NCBI GenBank assembly: GCA_029721435.1 | Contig: CM056588.1 | Location: 34,340,930 to 34,404,929, forward strand | Length of the DNA: 64,000 nt | From: Gymnothorax reevesii | Taxonomy: Eukaryota; Chordata; Actinopteri; Anguilliformes; Muraenidae | Direction of reading: 5' to 3' | Shown here: one piece after another, positions 14,701-27,422 of the stretch | Layout of the letters: every line of letters begins with the position of its first letter | Position numbering within the stretch: the first letter of the stretch is position 1 | The notes under the pieces: model-generated | Told to the model about the DNA's origin: nothing | The model's database searches: none | What the model saw: the letters and a program-made list of their open reading frames with translations, nothing else | Program-made: the position numbers and the translations under genes

Positions 14701-15439
14701 CCCCGTCCATTAAGCAAAATGAAGCAGCTGCTCGAGGCCTCACCGCTGAATAGAGGCATTAGCATACCGCGGCTACGTGTTGTTTTGCCTTTGAAGGGAG
14801 ATATAGCTGGAAAAAGTGCATTTGCCAAGTCCATGAAGTTGTGTGTCAAAGCAGCACCAAGCAGAGCCTTTGACAATCTACCCAAACAGTGGCCCAAGAG
14901 TGAATCAATCACTTGCTAACTAACTCACACACATGCATGACGCACGCAAGCATACACACATTGAGAAATCACAGAAAGCTCCAATTACCTCGAGCCATGT
15001 CACTATTTCCACAGATCATTACTCTGGGAAAAGTACGGCTCTGTTCAACATTGTTAAAGAACCCGATCCACTCAGGCACATCACAGGCTGATTATAAAGC
15101 ACAAGTCAAACAATTTGTCCCCCTTCCATTTCCTTGCCGAAAATTGCAATATATTCAAAAATCAGAGCGGTCACCATCCAAATATTAATTTACCAAAAGC
15201 GCAAATCATATGATTTTGCCTGAAACTACAAAGAAAACTGATGGGTTATAAATGGCAATCAGCAGGTTCCGTCATTACCTGAGCCTGCAGCATGCATTAT
15301 ACAAAAAAAAAAAAACGCACTGAAACTGAAAGTAACTGAAAATGGGCTACTGAAACAAAACTTGAGCTTTTGCAAAGCTGTTAGAAACCAAAGCAGCACA
15401 TGTAGTAGATACAGCCTAACAGTACAAAACTGCAGCATC

Positions 15440-18025
15440 AACACAGCTGAGACTGACACAGCACAGGATCACAGCAGCATCAACACAGCCGAGACTGACA
15501 CAGCACAGGATCACTGCAGCATCAACACAGCTGAGGCTGACACAGCACAGGATCACTGCAGCATCAACACAGCCAAGACATACACAGCACAGTATCACTG
15601 CAGCATCAACACAGCTGAGACAGCAGAGTATCACTTCAGCACCAATACAGCTGAGACTGACACAGGACAGTATCACTGCAGCATCAACACAGCCGAGACC
15701 GACAGCACAATATCAATGCACCATCAACACAGCTGACAGCACAGTATCACTGCAGCATCAACACAGCGGACACTGAAACGGCACAGTATCACTGCAGCAT
15801 CAACACAGCTGAGACTGACACAGCACAGAACCACTGAAGTATCAACACAGCTGAGACTATCACTGCAGCATCAAGACAGCCTAGACTGACTGCACATTAT
15901 CACTACAGAGTCAACACAGCTGAGATGGAGAGAGCAAAGGATCACTACAGCATAAACACAGCAGGACTGACACAGCACAGTACCACTGCAGCATCAACAC
16001 AGCAGAGACTAACACAGCACAATATCACTGCAGCATCAACACGGCTGACACAGCACAGTCTCACTGCAGCATCAAAACAGCAGAGACTGACACAGCACAG
16101 TATCAATGCAGGATCAACAGAGCTGAGACTGACATAGGACAGGATCACTACTGCATCAAAACAACAAGACTGATTCAGCACAGTATCACTGCAGCATCAA
16201 CACAGCCGAGACTGACAGCACAATATCACTGCAGCATCAACACAGCTGACAGCACAGTATCACTGCAGCATCAATACAGCTGAGACTGACACAGCACAGT
16301 ATCAATGCAGCATCAACACAGCCGAGACTGACAGCACAATATCACTGCAGCATCAACACAGCTGACAGCACAGTATCACTGCAGCATCAATACAGCTGAG
16401 ACTGACACAGCACTATCACTGCAGCATCAACACAGCTGACACAGCACAGTATCACTGCAGCATCAACACAGCTGAGACTGACACAGCACAATATCTCGGC
16501 AGCATCAACACAGCACAGTATCACTGCAGCATCAACACAGCCGAGACTGACACAGCACGGTATCACTGCAGCATCAAAAAAGCGGAGAGACTGACATAGC
16601 ACAGTATAAATGCAGCATCAACAGAGCTGACAGCACAGGATCACTACAGCATCAAAACAACAAGACTGATTCAGCACAGTATCACTGCAGCATCATCACA
16701 GCTGAGACTGACAGCACAATATCACTGCAGCATCAAAACAGCTAACAGCACAGTATCGCTGCAGCATCAACACAGCTGAGAATGAAACAGCACAATATCC
16801 CTGCAGCATCAACACAGCTGACACAGCACAGTATGACTGCAGCATCAACACAGCTGAGACTGAAACAGCACAATATCTCGGCAGCATCAACACAGCACAG
16901 TATCACTGCAGCATCAACACAGCCGAGACTGACACAGCACAGTATCACTGCAGCATCAAAAAAGCGGAGACTGACATAGCACAGTATAAATGCAGCATCA
17001 ACAGAGCTGACAGCACAGGATCACTACAGCATCAAAACAACAAGACTGATTCAGCACAGTATCACTGCAGCATCATCACAGCTGAGACTGACACAGCACT
17101 ATCACTGCAGCATCAACACAGCTGACAGCACAGTATCACTGCAGCATCAACACAGCTGAGAATGAAACAGCACAATATCCCTGCAGCATCAACACAGCAG
17201 ACACAGCACAGTATAACTGCAGCATCAACACAGCTGAGAATGACACAGCACTATCACTGCAGCATCAACACAGCTGACAGCACAGTATCACTGCAGCATC
17301 AACACAGCTGAGAATGACACAGCACAATATCCCAGCAGCATCAACACAGCTAACCGCACAGTATCACTGCAGCATCAATACAGCTGAGACTGACACAGCA
17401 CTATCACTGCAGCATCAACACAGCTGACAGCACAGTATCACTGCAGCATCAACACAGCTGAGAATGACACAGCACAATATCCCTGCAGCATCAACACAGC
17501 AGACACAGCACAGTATAACTGCAGCATCAACACAGCTGAGAATGACACAGCACTATCACTGCAGCATCAACACAGCTGACAGCACAGTATCACTGCAGCA
17601 TCAACACAGCTGAGAATGACACAGCACAATATCCCTGCAGCATCAACACAGCAGACACAGCACAGTATAACTGCAGCATCAGCACAGCTGAGAATGACAC
17701 AGCACAATATCCCTGCAGCATCAACACAGCTGACACAGCACAATATCACTGCAGCATCAACATAGCAGAGACTGACACAGCACAGTATCACTGCATCAGC
17801 AACACAGCTGCGATTGATACAGCACAGTATCACTGCTGCATCAAAACAGCAGAGACTGACACAGTGCTATCACTGCAGCATCAACACAGCTCAGACTAAC
17901 ACAGCGCAGTATCACTGCAGCATCAACGCGGCGGAGACTGAGATAGCAAAGTATCAATGCAGCATCAACACAGCTGAGACTGACACAGTACAGTTTCACT
18001 GCAGCATCAACACAGCAACACAACA
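15440..18025. repeat. 42-bp minisatellite (2.6 kb) with higher-order structure
   Basis: The full-length unit is about 42 bp, built from AGCATCAACACAGCTGAGAC, TGACACAGCACAGTATCACT and GC, with shorter variants of about 30-36 bp that drop part of GAGACTGACACAG. Because 42 is divisible by three, several frames stay open for long stretches on both strands (conceptual SINTAETDTAQYHC). Higher-order units are visible: a block of about 151 bp recurs at 17099, 17251, 17401 and 17553, and a longer block at 16575-16710 is duplicated at 16960-17095. It lies wholly inside an ankrd11 intron. Confidence 0.95.
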
Positions 18026-19957
18026 CAACGAGGAAACACATGAACACCGCAAGAACATAATGAAGTCTGACACAGCATAAACTCAGCGGAGCCCGGTCAT
18101 AATATTAGAAACACAAATGTAACCGCTCCAACTGATTCCTAGACAGACTCAACTGTTGTAGTGCAGAATAGTGCGAGCATCATTTACTATAGCAGCACTG
18201 GGGCAACAGTGTCCATCACCAATACTCAAAGGGCAGGAGTATAGCAAAGTGCTCCTTGTGAATTCATTTCTCATGCACTGTTGCGGCCCACTTTCTGCCA
18301 AAAAAGGGTCCTTCATTTCCCAGCTTTCTGCACCAAATGTGGACTCATAGCGTACTTCTTGCCAAATACATGTTACAACACCCTGTACTACGCACAATGT
18401 AACAGCCGGATATGTGCACCTACCAAAACACACAGAGGAACACACACATACATGCGCCCCAACACACAAGCGTACACACATGCACACGCAGATATGGTGC
18501 AGTGCTCCCTTACAGGAAAACTTTCAGCCACCGGCAGTGCACCTCTGCAGATACCTCATCTGTTCAAAGGAAGCGCTCTACAGTTCTGTGGGGAGCATTA
18601 CCCAGCAGCCCTTGGGCCGGTGTCCGGTTGTGGTACATGAGGTGATGTAATCACGCAGATTCCCGCTTCTTAAATCAAAGCATGCAGAAAAGCTAAATCC
18701 GCAACAGTGTGTTAGCGAGTGTGGATTTCTCAGTTTTACAGGGCTATGTGGCACAGCAGAGATGGTAGCATCAGGAGTTACTCCACCGTTAGTGACTTAT
18801 GATATCTGTTCCTGCAGGCCCGTACTGTCAGCTATCAGCCCAGATCGAGCAGCAAGCCGCAAGGCTTCAGAAGAAAGTGGAGAACAGGAGGGAATATGGG
18901 AGAGTGTGATGCCATGACATCGCCACTACAAGGCAGTGACTTCGTGAGAACGCCATCAGCTGGGCAATGCAATGCCGCAAGCAGCTGAAAACACAAAGCG
19001 GCCAACGTCCAGTCCTGCTCCGCTGGAGAACACAGGGGCTTCGCTGTATTTGCATCACAATAAACAATCAGGTCTTTGTGTCCTGAAGTTAAAGCAGATT
19101 TATTTACCTCTCCCCACCCACCCACCCAAGACTCCGCCCACATTTACCCACATTAGTGATGCACATTACCACAGACTGCCAGTCAAAGCATGCCGTAACC
19201 ATGGATTCAAAGACGGCAAATGCTTTCACTTGGAGTTTCTGTAAGGGAAACAGCTGTCCCGGGCGGGGGAGAGGACTGGGAATCATTTACACGCGAGAAA
19301 AGGGTTCAGCTGTTCCTCCCACGCCTGAGAGAACTCAGCACATGCGGAGTTAACACTGAACTGAAAGAAATCTACATTCTGTACAGCTCCTGTGTGAGAG
19401 TGAAAGAAACTCAATTTCCATGACAGGAGGCACAGAATAGAGGGGACAAGCCAACAAATAATGTTTTATCCCCCCACAGCTTTAATAATGCTGTAGAATA
19501 ATTCATCTGATTCACCTGACGCAAAGGAAATTTAAAACAAAACAAAAACTACAAATGCAGTCAAAAAGTTTGACAGGCTCAAATACACACCCCACTAAAA
19601 ACAAACACTTTTCAAGCTCCCTGTCAGGTTTACACAAATAAAATTATTTTCCCCAACACCACAGCCTGATGGAACAAATCTGCTTTTAAGTGGATTATAC
19701 TGAGCAGAGCCATCGGGAGACAGAGACACACAGGCACGCACGAGCACGCGCGCACGCACAAACACACACACACAACCACACGCAAATCTGTGCCAACATG
19801 GATGCATACACACGCAAACACAAAGATGAGCACACATCAAAGATTCGCAAAGAGGCCTTCACACACGCACACACACGCTGGTCCGCACTAACCCCTCCAA
19901 ACGCGCACTGCAGTCTCCCTGGCACTTCAGCAGAAAGAGACACGTAGCTTCACTCAC

Positions 19958-20096
19958 CTGAGTCAGACTCTCTCTGCTCTCCATTGGCTCCGACAGAGAA
20001 GGGCAGCTTCCTCTTCGGAGTCCTCTCTTTCATCTCTCTGACCGCATCACTCCGGTCCAGTTTGGGCGTCTTGTTTGAAGAGAGTTTTTCTTTATC
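19958..20096 (-). CDS. ankrd11: ANKRD11 coding exon 2 (residues 30-76)
   Basis: Starts in phase 0 after TTCGCAG (AG at 20098-20097) and ends with one base of a split codon before GTGAGT (19957-19952). Encodes DKEKLSSNKTPKLDRSD, then EMKERTPKRKLPFSVGANGE and QRESDS. The TPKRKLPF...ANGEQ segment is a recognisable ANKRD11 block. The region is basic and Ser/Lys-rich, probably disordered, and contributes to nuclear localisation signals together with the next exon. Confidence 0.94.
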
Positions 20097-20409
20097 CTGC
20101 GAAGCAGATGCCGACAGGAAGCGATTAGGCGACTCGTCACCGATTAATTTCACGCTGAGACAATTTCCTCAACCGAATCACAGATTTGCAAAAGGGCCAT
20201 TACAATGAAAAAGAACATCATAATGAATAAATCAAATCATGCACTCCAAGATTAGCTGGCTTTCTTTTCCCCAGGAGGAAAAAGTCTCAGTTTCTGCAAC
20301 ACTAAGGCACACAGACCGGACAGGATTACACAGTAAGCATTTACGCAATCCAATAAACATATGACAAAGTATTATTTTAAAGTTTGGCTTATTGACACCA
20401 TAGTAACAC

Positions 20410-20711
20410 TGCGTAGCATTCGCTGCCTCGCTATAAGGAGGTTCCTCGTTCGAGCACCGGCTGGCCAGGGCCTCTCTGTGTGGAGTTTGTTTGTTTCAAC
20501 CCATGTCTGGGTGGGTTTCCTTCAGGTACTCCGGTTTCCCCTGCCCCAAACAACATGTGTTATAGGAACACTGCTACCAGTGCCCCTGACCAAGGAACTA
20601 GCTTTAGAACTGGAGTTGGTCTCCATGTGCTGCTCTGTGGCTGCCCACTGATCCTAATTATAGGATCGGTCAAATGCAGAGGACAAATTACCTCAGAGGG
20701 CTCAATAAAAA
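20410..20711 (+). mobile_element. V-SINE (HE1/DANA-type) copy
   Basis: Same family as the copy at 10986-11277, in opposite orientation. Shared blocks include GTGTGGAGTTTG, GGGTTTCCTTCAGGTACTCC, TTTAGAACTGGAGTTGGTCT, GCTCTGTGGCTGCCCACTG and GTCAAATGCAGAGGACAAAT, and it ends in CTCAATAAAAATG. The tRNA-like head is badly decayed. Confidence 0.85.
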
Positions 20712-20740
20712 TGCATATCTTATATCTCAGACCATCTTAA

Positions 20741-20867
20741 CTCTTTTCCCCAGACTCCCCTTCCTTTTCCCCATAATGACTACAAATGACGACCCAAGGG
20801 GAGACTAGGGAAAAGGTCCATTGATATACATATTAGTTGTCATATGTAGTCATCATGCGGAAAGGAG
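20741..20867. mobile_element. 127-bp TTAA-flanked MITE (piggyBac-like)
   Basis: TTAA at 20737-20740 and again at 20868-20871 bracket inverted ends that read CTCTTTTCCCC and CTCCTTTCCGC, each followed by ATRATGACTACA. The left arm carries about 21 extra bases. A further copy of one end, with its TTAA, lies at 23819-23850. Confidence 0.65.
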
Positions 20868-22029
20868 TTAAAAGAGCTGTGTCACAATAACTGTGCATGC
20901 TCACAAGTCTGAATTAATTGAACTCGCTCAACTGTGAGCTGAAATTTACTTCCATCCTTGCTAATCAGTCATCATTTTGCATTGTATTTATATTACTGTA
21001 GTCACTCATGCAAAAATGCTTCTTACAAGTTTTCCATGGTAATCAGAGGATTCAAAGCGCGACTAACTCTTTAGCTGAAGGATATGAAAAATGCGAACTG
21101 GTTTGCCAACTGCAACAATCATGGAAGGTATTCTTCGGTTTATTGACAATTGGCATACCAGCTTACATTCCGCATATCCTTCGGCTAGAACACAAAAATG
21201 ACGCTTTGAATTTTTGAATTTCCATAGAAAAGTCCTTCATACAAAAAGCATGTCGTCTGAGTAACTAAAATATATAATGCAAAACAAAGGCGGATTGGAA
21301 AGGGTGGAATCAGATTAGATTTGCAGTCCAGCAGATTCATTTCCTTAGGCTGACAAGTTCTGAGCATGCGCAGGCATTTTGTCACAGATCCTTCAAAGCT
21401 GCTGTTGAAGAAAAACTGAAATAACAAAATAGAACAATTGAAGTTAAAAGTTGACATGCACTTAGGCGTCACACAGTACTCTTCGCGAAAAGATGGAAAT
21501 CTGACTATTTACAAGGCCGTGAGGATAACGTGAGAAAGACGACAGTAACTGGTTAGGGACTGGTCGTCACGGTTGGCTGAGCAGCTCACGTATGCATATT
21601 ATCGGTAAATGTAGTCCGGTGCAAGTCTCGCCGTCTGTTGTCTGCATGAGTCTAACCTTGTGTTAGTATACCACGCAGCTCAATAGCTACATGTATTGAA
21701 ATGTTATGAAGCCTTACAGGGTCAGATACTGGCCTTATTAAACACTGGTTACCGACAACTAAAACAGCCATATGGAAACAAAGCCCAAATTATGAACCCC
21801 AGGAACACGCAATTACGGTGAGAATAATCCAACCTATTAATATAAATGGGTGTAGAGCAAGCTTAAATTTACTATTTCACTTCAAGACAATACTTTCACA
21901 TTTCTGACATAAACCAGTGCCGTCGAAAGCATAATATTATTAGATGTCCAACCGATATTTTTCCAATAGGCTACTTGGGATTCCATATTATGATATTTTG
22001 TGTCAAGAAAATTGGTGTATATTATGCAT

Positions 22030-23462
22030 TAGGGATACATCGAAATGAAAATTTTCGGCCGAAACCGAAAACGAGAAACGCCTGGCTGAAAACCGAAACA
22101 CCGAAAGAAATTACGCCAATTTTTAGTACCATTGCATTTATGGCTATGGTTGTGTACTTACCTAATTAAAGTCAAGGCATTGCAATTGCATAAATTAATA
22201 TTCATGCTTCAAAGAATAGATGAATTATAAAATTATTAATATATTTACTTAGCACTGATATTCCAACATAGCACAATATAAAATAAAATTATAAATAAAA
22301 TGTTTTAGTCCTACTTGGCCCCACTCATGAATAGCTTACAGGCCTATAACTGACTGGCCTATAAGCTACTGGCTGCCATTGCTGGCTGGCCTATTAGCTA
22401 CTGGCTGTATTACACTGTGCGTTGCCTTACCTTTCAAACAAGGTTGTGTTTGTTCACCGATGCTGCTGCATTTATGAAATGCGTTTCTCAGCCAGTGACC
22501 CTGTTCGTAGCGAAATTAGAAGCAGCGGTGTTCCCCTAATTCCCCTTGAGAAAGTTATTATGCTGCCCCTATTTTACGAAAATAGCGTGGAAAATAACTT
22601 TACGGGTGCTGATGAAGCAGTCTGTTCTTAGGAAAGGCATCACAGATGGGATGACACATCGTAAAGCGATAAATTCTAATACTCTGCCATCTCCCGCGAT
22701 TTGCACGTTTGCTAGGCTACGTGTTTTGCCTTCAATTTCAAACTGAATTGTTTATGAAGCCTGAATGTCAAGCTGATAAACAATCATTGTTTTGTCTTGT
22801 GCTATTTGCTAAATAGGCGTGCAATGCACGGAATAACGTTACCCCTCTGCCCGATGTCGAAGTTTTTGGAGACGCCTGTCTGCCCGCCCAACCGCACAAA
22901 GGATAGCAATACCCCGTCAGCCTTTAGGGCTAAGGAGTAAAAAGGTAAATAATATCCTCTGTGTGTGGTGATTCCATATTTTTTCCAGGGGTTGTAGTTA
23001 TATTATGGAATACTGATGGTACACAATTGCCTTGAGGATATATAGGCTTTTTCTATGAATACTCTATACCTTTTACCTATACCTATACGGATATCACTGC
23101 TATGCGTTTTTAGGTGGTAGGTTATTTAATGTGCAAGCGCATCGGTCACAACATCAGCTGCTATCCAATGCATCAGGACAATGTCAAACAGAAATTGCAA
23201 TTGAGCACTTGCGGACTTCAGTGTCATAACGTGGTGACGGTAGTGCGCGTCCCTGGATTTAAACACCTGAATATTTAATTCACAAAATCAATGGAATAAA
23301 AGTCCGGACAGGGGCGCATGCGGTTTTTGCTTGCATCATCCAACATCCTGTTTCGGCCATATTGTTTCAGTGTTACAAGTCTTTCGGCCAAAAACCGAAA
23401 ATGCGTTTTTTTGCCATTTTCGGCCGAAAGTTTTTGGTGGCCGAAAATTCGGTGCATCTCTA
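22030..23462. mobile_element. 1.43-kb hAT-like element, non-autonomous
   Basis: The left end TAGGGATACATCGAAATGAA and the right end (reverse complement TAGAGATGCACCGAATTTTC) are imperfect terminal inverted repeats, followed on both sides by blocks rich in TTTTCGGCCGAAA. An 8-bp duplication flanks it with one mismatch: TTATGCAT at 22022-22029 and TTATGCAC at 23463-23470. Ends of this type and 8-bp target sites are characteristic of hAT transposons. No transposase ORF remains. Confidence 0.8.
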
Positions 23463-23818
23463 TTATGCACGTAAATTCGGTAATAAGTGTTTTTCACTCA
23501 TTTAGGATAAAGCAGAATCACTGCATGTTGTCACCTCGTCTTTTACTTCTTGAATCTTCATACATTCCACGAGCAAGCAGTTTTCTAAGTCTTTGAAGCT
23601 TTGTTTGGTCTTGCAAGATGTTTTGAAGTAATGAACTTAAAGTAGCTTTAATTTTTTTGCAAATTTTTTCTCAATTAATTTCTGCTCGAATTGGTAGTCC
23701 TGGTATGAATGGTAATATTGAGACAGGTCAAAACCTAGTTAGCCATTAGTACCCTGATAGGATATTGAAACAATACCATTAGCTAACAGGTTAATTTGGC
23801 GTCTTTTTGCGAACAGTA

Positions 23819-23850
23819 CTGTATGTAGTCATTATGGGGAAAAGAGTTAA
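23819..23850. mobile_element. Solo end of the TTAA-flanked MITE family
   Basis: ATGTAGTCATTATGGGGAAA followed by AGAG and TTAA matches the right arm of the element at 20741-20867 and is closer to a consensus than that copy. No matching left end was found nearby. Confidence 0.45.
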
Positions 23851-24723
23851 AGCTTGTCAGGTGGTGATTGTTATCTCCCATGAAATCAATACTATTTGGC
23901 TGACAGAGTGTCCACCTCGAGTGAGATCTGGGAGTCCTGTTAAGACAACAAGCCCCCAATTTATTGCCTAATTTGTGGGAAGAAGCTCCGTCCCTCTGGG
24001 TCACAAAGATTCAGCGTCCTTTTGAAAGGCAGCGCTGTACAGATACAGGACTCAAGCAGCAATGGGCCTCAGCAAGACAACCAGCCACAGATTGAATCAC
24101 AGTGAGAGCACTGCTGTCCACAACTCCCCTCACGGTTCGCACATCCAGTAATAAAGGCATCCGCCCGGCCCAACTCCCCGCAAAATTTCCTCTCAGTGCA
24201 AAGTTGCGAACGGCACAGTCCCTGACAGGGAGGAGGGGCAACAGTGACTGCATCATATGACAGGACAGGGCTAAGCGGAGACATCAAAATATGACATTAG
24301 AATCTTCTCTACTGAACATTCTAACAAACCATTTGAATGTTAACTGAAAGCAGAGGAATCCCACAGCATGACTGTGCCAGGACACGAGAGGCATTGCTAA
24401 ACTATCAGCACAGAGTCCTGGCATACAACACAAACACAGTATCATTTCTGCGGCGTGTCACATTTCCATTTGCCGCAAGAGTATGAAAACATGAATTCTT
24501 GAACAAAACTTTCTTGCCTTGGCCTGTAAAGGAAGGCCTGTTTGTGAAAATTATATTTCATCCGTTGCCCATTTCAGGCATGATCTTTGCAGCGTTTAAA
24601 GAATGGCTATGCACCCATTTCTCTACAATACAACAATCCATTTGTTCGAAACATTTCTCTTCAGCATACAACACTTGACATTTTAGGTCCGTACATAGCA
24701 AGCGAGGGGGCGAGATAATTTAT

Positions 24724-26915
24724 TTAAAGGTACGGTAGGCAACTTTGGATTAACCAGCAAACACCAGGCATATTATGAAAGTAATGAGCAGATAAAAACA
24801 GCTCCTCGTTTGAGTAGTCCTTTCAACGCCACTCCCCGGAAAGATGGGAAGAAACACTGCGTAACTGCCATCAGAAGAACAGAAAAGGGAGAGAGGCAGT
24901 GCACAGCGCATTGTTAGTTTCCATAGCAAATCTTATTTAACGACTGAATGTATTATTCACATGCCAGAGGAAAACATCACATCATTAGCTATATGCAAAG
25001 TAAAGCATTAATAATATGAAAAAAATGAATGTAAACAATAAGCACTAAAGATAACCTGGCAATCACAGTCGTCATGCTAACTACCACTGAAGTAATTGCA
25101 AGCCAAGTTGAAAGACAACAATATTATTCAGCCAGCACTACTAGTCAGACTGGCCACTGTCCGGTGCTCCTACCTCTCTCCAAAAACTCCAACTACAATC
25201 TACAAGCTAGGTAGGCAATACATTGACGATGGAATACAGCCTCATGCAACCTTGCTTCAAAAAATCCAAACTAACCCTTCAAAATAAGCTAAAAACAGTC
25301 TATGGGTGAATCGACTCCCCACTACCATGCGGTTAAACATTAATTCTGACTACCTAGCTAGCTAAGTAAGGTCACCCGTTACTATATCACAACTTACTAG
25401 TTAGCAAGCAAGCAAAATGTTTTTAGCTGGCAAACGAGGTTTCAGAAATTGGTCTATTTAGTTTGCATTGAAAATAAATTGTAAAAAGCATCGCTGCCAA
25501 CAGTGCATTATGCCATGTTCAGACTAAAAAAAAAGCTTTCTAACCATTGATTTACATTGCTACCCCAAATTACGGTGACCTGTTATAGAACCTTACTTAA
25601 CTGGGTGACTGGTTTCACTTATCAACATGGCATCACTGTTGTTAGTACATGACGCCATGTTTAGAGCAGACTGCTTTAAAGTCTATTGTTGAGCTTTGAA
25701 AATCACTGAGACTTACGATCAGTTGTTCTGGGACCCAGAAACTTAGGCACGTGTAATATTAACTCTAAGTGCTAAATTTTTTTTAAATAAAATACCCACG
25801 TCATCCGCCAAGTTCTGGTCATTTTCAAGTGTTACTATATTTTGCTGGCCCGCATCGATAACAATTTCTCGCTCCTCAAAGCCAAGAAAGTCAGCTTCAA
25901 TGTTACCATCACTTTCAGCAAACGAAATATCTAGATATTCAGCATTTTCATTGTTAAACTCACTGCCATCACTTGAAGAGTTCTTGAGGGCTGCAGTTTT
26001 GAACAATGCGTGGTCATAATCCACAAAACAAGAATATCGTAATGACTCATTCATAGGATGACTATGCAGTTCAAAAAACTTGTTACAATGCACACTCTGG
26101 GGTTCCTAGCAACCAAATCCCGACGTGGCTGTGAAAATACTAAAATCTGCTTATATAGAAACACACCTGCCCCCCAAAAAATCTTTTGCCGCAACCGGTA
26201 GATCCGGCGAGAAAGTTCCTCGCTGAAATGGCTGCGATCAGCGGCCATTATGATTACGTTTATCGCGGCTATGGCAGTGACTAGTGTTTAAAGGGTTAAT
26301 GTTATGCCTCTTCTCAACTGTTGCACTCTAGAGCCATACAATTATGGAAAATACTTCATTCAGAATAACCGTCAATCACAGTTGTCAAACAGGACTTTAC
26401 AGCCCCATTTTTAGTATCAAATAGCGAAATAAGACCAAACTTAAGAGGGACATTGAAGGCTTGAACATATATTCACATGTTAAGAACGACTGAAGACGGC
26501 AAAAACCAACTTCAGAAAAAAATTATTTGGTAGATCCTTTAATTATTTAGTATGGCCCATGTCCCATACACGACCAAAGAGGGGGCCGGCTTATAGCCTG
26601 TACTGCAGCCAGCCACTAGGGGACAGCCTTGATGTTTTGGCTGCACTTCCGGGGGGCGGTTAGGTCATCCATCTTTATGCACAGTTAATGATGCAGGGAG
26701 ACAGGTCAGATAGACAGGCGGATAAGCAATCAAATCATTTCATTTGGGCCTAATAAAATGATTGGTTGGGCTTACAGCAGCCCTGTGATAGCTACAGGTA
26801 CTAGATATATTAGTTTTAATTTCTGAAACCATTTCATTTATTGATTGCTGTTATTACAATTTCAATAAATTCAACAAAAAATAGTTCTGATAAATCTTAC
26901 CTATCCTGCCTTTAA
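24724..26915. mobile_element. 2.2-kb repeat with short inverted ends, unclassified
   Basis: TTAAAGGTACGGTAGGCAAC at the left and TTAAAGGCAGGATAGGTAAG (reverse complement of the right end) are imperfect inverted repeats of a type common in fish DNA elements. Inside, at about 26580-26690, is a segment (CTGCAGCCAGCCACTAGG) that I recognise as a widespread teleost repeat. Whether the two ends belong to one insertion is inference. Confidence 0.45.
25743..26287 (-). pseudogene. piggyBac-like end and decayed transposase N-terminus (tentative)
   Basis: The minus strand at 26291-26276 reads TTAA followed by CCCTTTAAACAC, a piggyBac-type TTAA/CCCTTT terminus. A 65-codon ORF starts 40 bases inside (26248-26051, MAADRSHFSEELSRR...). 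A second ORF (26093-25743) in another frame is acidic and contains IEADFLGFEE, similar in style to the acidic N-termini of piggyBac-derived proteins. The frame break, the short length and the absence of any catalytic domain or opposite end mark it as a remnant. The family assignment rests mainly on the end sequence. Confidence 0.35.
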
Positions 26916-27388
26916 TTTGCCCAATTTTAAAGACAGCAAACCAAATACCCAATTAATATCAATATGAAGATGATCGGTTGAATGTTCAGCCACAAAACTG
27001 CACCATCATAAACCTGATTAGACCGTGCTTAAATCAACACTCCTAAGCTGATGTTACACTGGTGACTGAGTGCAGCGGAGTTCTACAACACAGACTCTTT
27101 AAAAAAAAAAAAAAAAGCTTTAAATGCAGCAAACTGCTGAATTCTAAAACCTTGCTCATTAAAAACCATCATCACTCACAGATGGGGACAAGGCTGTAAA
27201 TCCCAATAACCGTAAAAAATAAGGCCCTAACCGAATGAAATGCGGACATGTTCAGGAAATGGATCCTGCCCTTGATTAGAACAACATTCTTGAGAGTAAA
27301 CAGGTTTAATTAGCGGAATAATGGATGTCCCGAGAGGGATTATAAAACCCCAAATCTGGGCTTACGTAATGACCCAACCCTCTAAGAA

Positions 27389-27422
27389 ACAACAACAACA
27401 ACAACAACAGCAGCAGCAACAA
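27389..27422. repeat. (AAC)n/(AGC)n trinucleotide tract
   Basis: Seven AAC units followed by AGC units and further AAC units. Confidence 0.9.

Larger units (their letters stand above)
10337..19957 (-). other. ankrd11: Intron between coding exons 2 and 3
   Basis: A 9.6-kb GT-AG intron. It contains a V-SINE at 10986-11277, a (GT)n run at 11736-11778, poly(A) tracts near 12791 and 14071, and a 42-bp minisatellite at 15440-18025. The stretches 11300-15400 and 18030-19950 otherwise show only unique-looking sequence with A-rich and CA-rich patches (19700-19880). Confidence 0.88.

Noticed and set aside
14371..14919. 182-codon plus-strand ORF in an intron
   Set aside because: No domain, no strong start context and no splice partners; overlapping antisense ORFs make chance more likely.
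15362..18080. Several 65-124-codon ORFs on both strands
   Set aside because: They are read-through of the 42-bp minisatellite, whose length is a multiple of three. The peptides are periodic (INTAETDTAQ) and have no start context or gene structure.
10954..20740. Two similar 84-86-codon ORFs (CRGQIT motif) that might suggest a gene family
   Set aside because: Both lie in V-SINE copies; the shared peptide reflects the SINE tail.
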